Source of the DNA: Deltaproteobacteria bacterium
GTDB lineage: Bacteria > Desulfobacterota > Dissulfuribacteria > Dissulfuribacterales > S140-46
Direction of reading: 5' to 3'
Length of the DNA: 6,898 nt
Assembly (NCBI GenBank): GCA_015491585.1
Contig: WFVQ01000085.1
Span: 1 to 6,898 of the forward strand
The translations under genes were made by a program, and so were the position numbers. Under the pieces are notes generated by a model. The model was not told the DNA's origin and searched no databases. It saw only the letters and a list, made by a program, of their open reading frames with translations. Positions 6,425-6,898 of this stretch are shown piece by piece. Within the stretch, counting starts at the first letter, position 1, and each line of letters begins with the position of its first letter.

Positions 6425-6892
6425 TCACCCCACCAGGGCCACGGTGGCCTCCACGCAGTGGTGGAGGATGCTCCGGCATACGCTGCCCACGAAGACCTCC
6501 TCCAGGGCGCTGGCCCCCTTCCGGCCCAAATAGAGGATGTCCACGTCCCTTTGGCGGGCCACCTCCGCCAGGGTCTCGTCGGCCTTCCCCACCTCGTGGA
6601 CGGACTCTATCATCTCAGGCGGGATGCCGAGCTCCTCAGCCCTGGCCTTTGCCTGGTCCAGCACGGCGTCGCCCTCCACCTTGAGCTTGTCGGGGTCGAA
6701 GACCAGATCCCCCCTTATCTTCCGCAGTAGCTCGGAGACGTGGCAGAGGATGAGCCCCTTGAAGCCGCGCCCCATGAACCTCGCCATGACCGCCGCCTCT
6801 TCCAGGGCCTTGAGGGCATAATCCGACCCGTCGACGGCCACCATGAGCCTGGCATCCTGGCCTATGCCATCCCACAACTTGGCCCCCACCAC
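6425..6892 (-). CDS. Universal stress protein (UspA family), ATP-binding type; 5' end uncertain at right edge
   Basis: Protein of the universal stress protein family, soluble, probably ATP-binding. From the GTG at 6892 it has 155 residues, starting with the beta-strand and loop MVAVDGSDYALKALE (17-31), a helix-rich middle, VGKADETLAEVARQRDVDILYLG, and the nucleotide-binding pattern G123-x2-G126-x9-G136-S137, followed by a closing strand EATVALVG. Its aspartate D21 and the G2xG9xGS motif are those of ATP-binding members such as MJ0577. The frame stays open to base 6898, and about 16 residues precede the first strand where most family members have 4 or 5. The true start may therefore lie outside the window, the protein may have an N-terminal extension, or this could be the second domain of a tandem Usp. 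The next ATG in frame is residue 17, inside the first strand and too late. It is convergent with the operon, 18 bases from its end, so it is separately transcribed. Confidence 0.88.
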   Translation of the reverse strand: MVGAKLWDGIGQDARLMVAVDGSDYALKALEEAAVMARFMGRGFKGLILCHVSELLRKIRGDLVFDPDKLKVEGDAVLDQAKARAEELGIPPEMIESVHEVGKADETLAEVARQRDVDILYLGRKGASALEEVFVGSVCRSILHHCVEATVALVG

Positions 6893-6898
6893 ATAGAC

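Noticed and set aside
6448..6467. Perfect 7-base inverted repeat CCTCCAC / GTGGAGG with a 6-base loop near the convergent gene ends
   Set aside because: It lies inside the coding end of the universal stress protein gene and has no T-run on either strand; the sequence is explained by coding.

Overview
The window looks like one energy-metabolism operon from a strict anaerobe. It reads left to right from the left edge to about base 6406 and is followed by a convergent gene on the minus strand. Genes are tightly packed (1 to 43 base gaps, or 1 to 4 base overlaps). The DNA is GC-rich, with heavy use of AGG for arginine and frequent ATA for isoleucine. The gene content (an HdrA-type flavoprotein plus FlxABCD-type NADH module) is typical of sulfate-reducing or syntrophic Desulfobacterota and some anaerobic Firmicutes. 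The sequence alone does not fix the taxon.

Layout: (1) the 3' part of an unusually large hdrA-like gene, cut by the left edge, holding the end of one HdrA unit, a second nearly complete HdrA unit and a C-terminal two-cluster ferredoxin (2-2476). (2) An MvhD/FlxD-type [2Fe-2S] adaptor (2484-2915). (3) A 123-residue beta-carbonic-anhydrase-like protein (2959-3330). (4) A very small gene of about 47-50 codons, joined by ATGA overlaps to both neighbours and possibly frameshifted (3327-3479). (5) A FlxC-type multi-cluster iron-sulfur protein (3476-4516). (6) A FlxB/HydB/AsrA-type iron-sulfur protein (4516-5517). (7) A FlxA/HydG-type FAD/NAD(P)H oxidoreductase with a C-terminal [2Fe-2S] site (5519-6406). 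(8) On the minus strand, a universal stress protein (6425-6892) whose frame is open to the right edge.

Proposed working, by analogy with FlxABCD-HdrABC of Desulfovibrio: NAD(P)H is oxidised at the FAD of the FlxA-type protein, electrons pass through the two cluster-rich proteins and the FlxD adaptor to HdrA, and HdrA flavin splits them between ferredoxin and a disulfide or other acceptor. HdrB and HdrC, which hold the disulfide site in the canonical complex, are not in this window; they may lie upstream. The distinctive points are the tandem HdrA protein whose second unit lacks the inserted ferredoxin, the carbonic-anhydrase-like gene inside the electron-transfer operon, and the tiny doubly coupled gene beside it. 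No RNA gene, mobile element, CRISPR array or convincing terminator was seen, and no intergenic stretch exceeds 43 bases.
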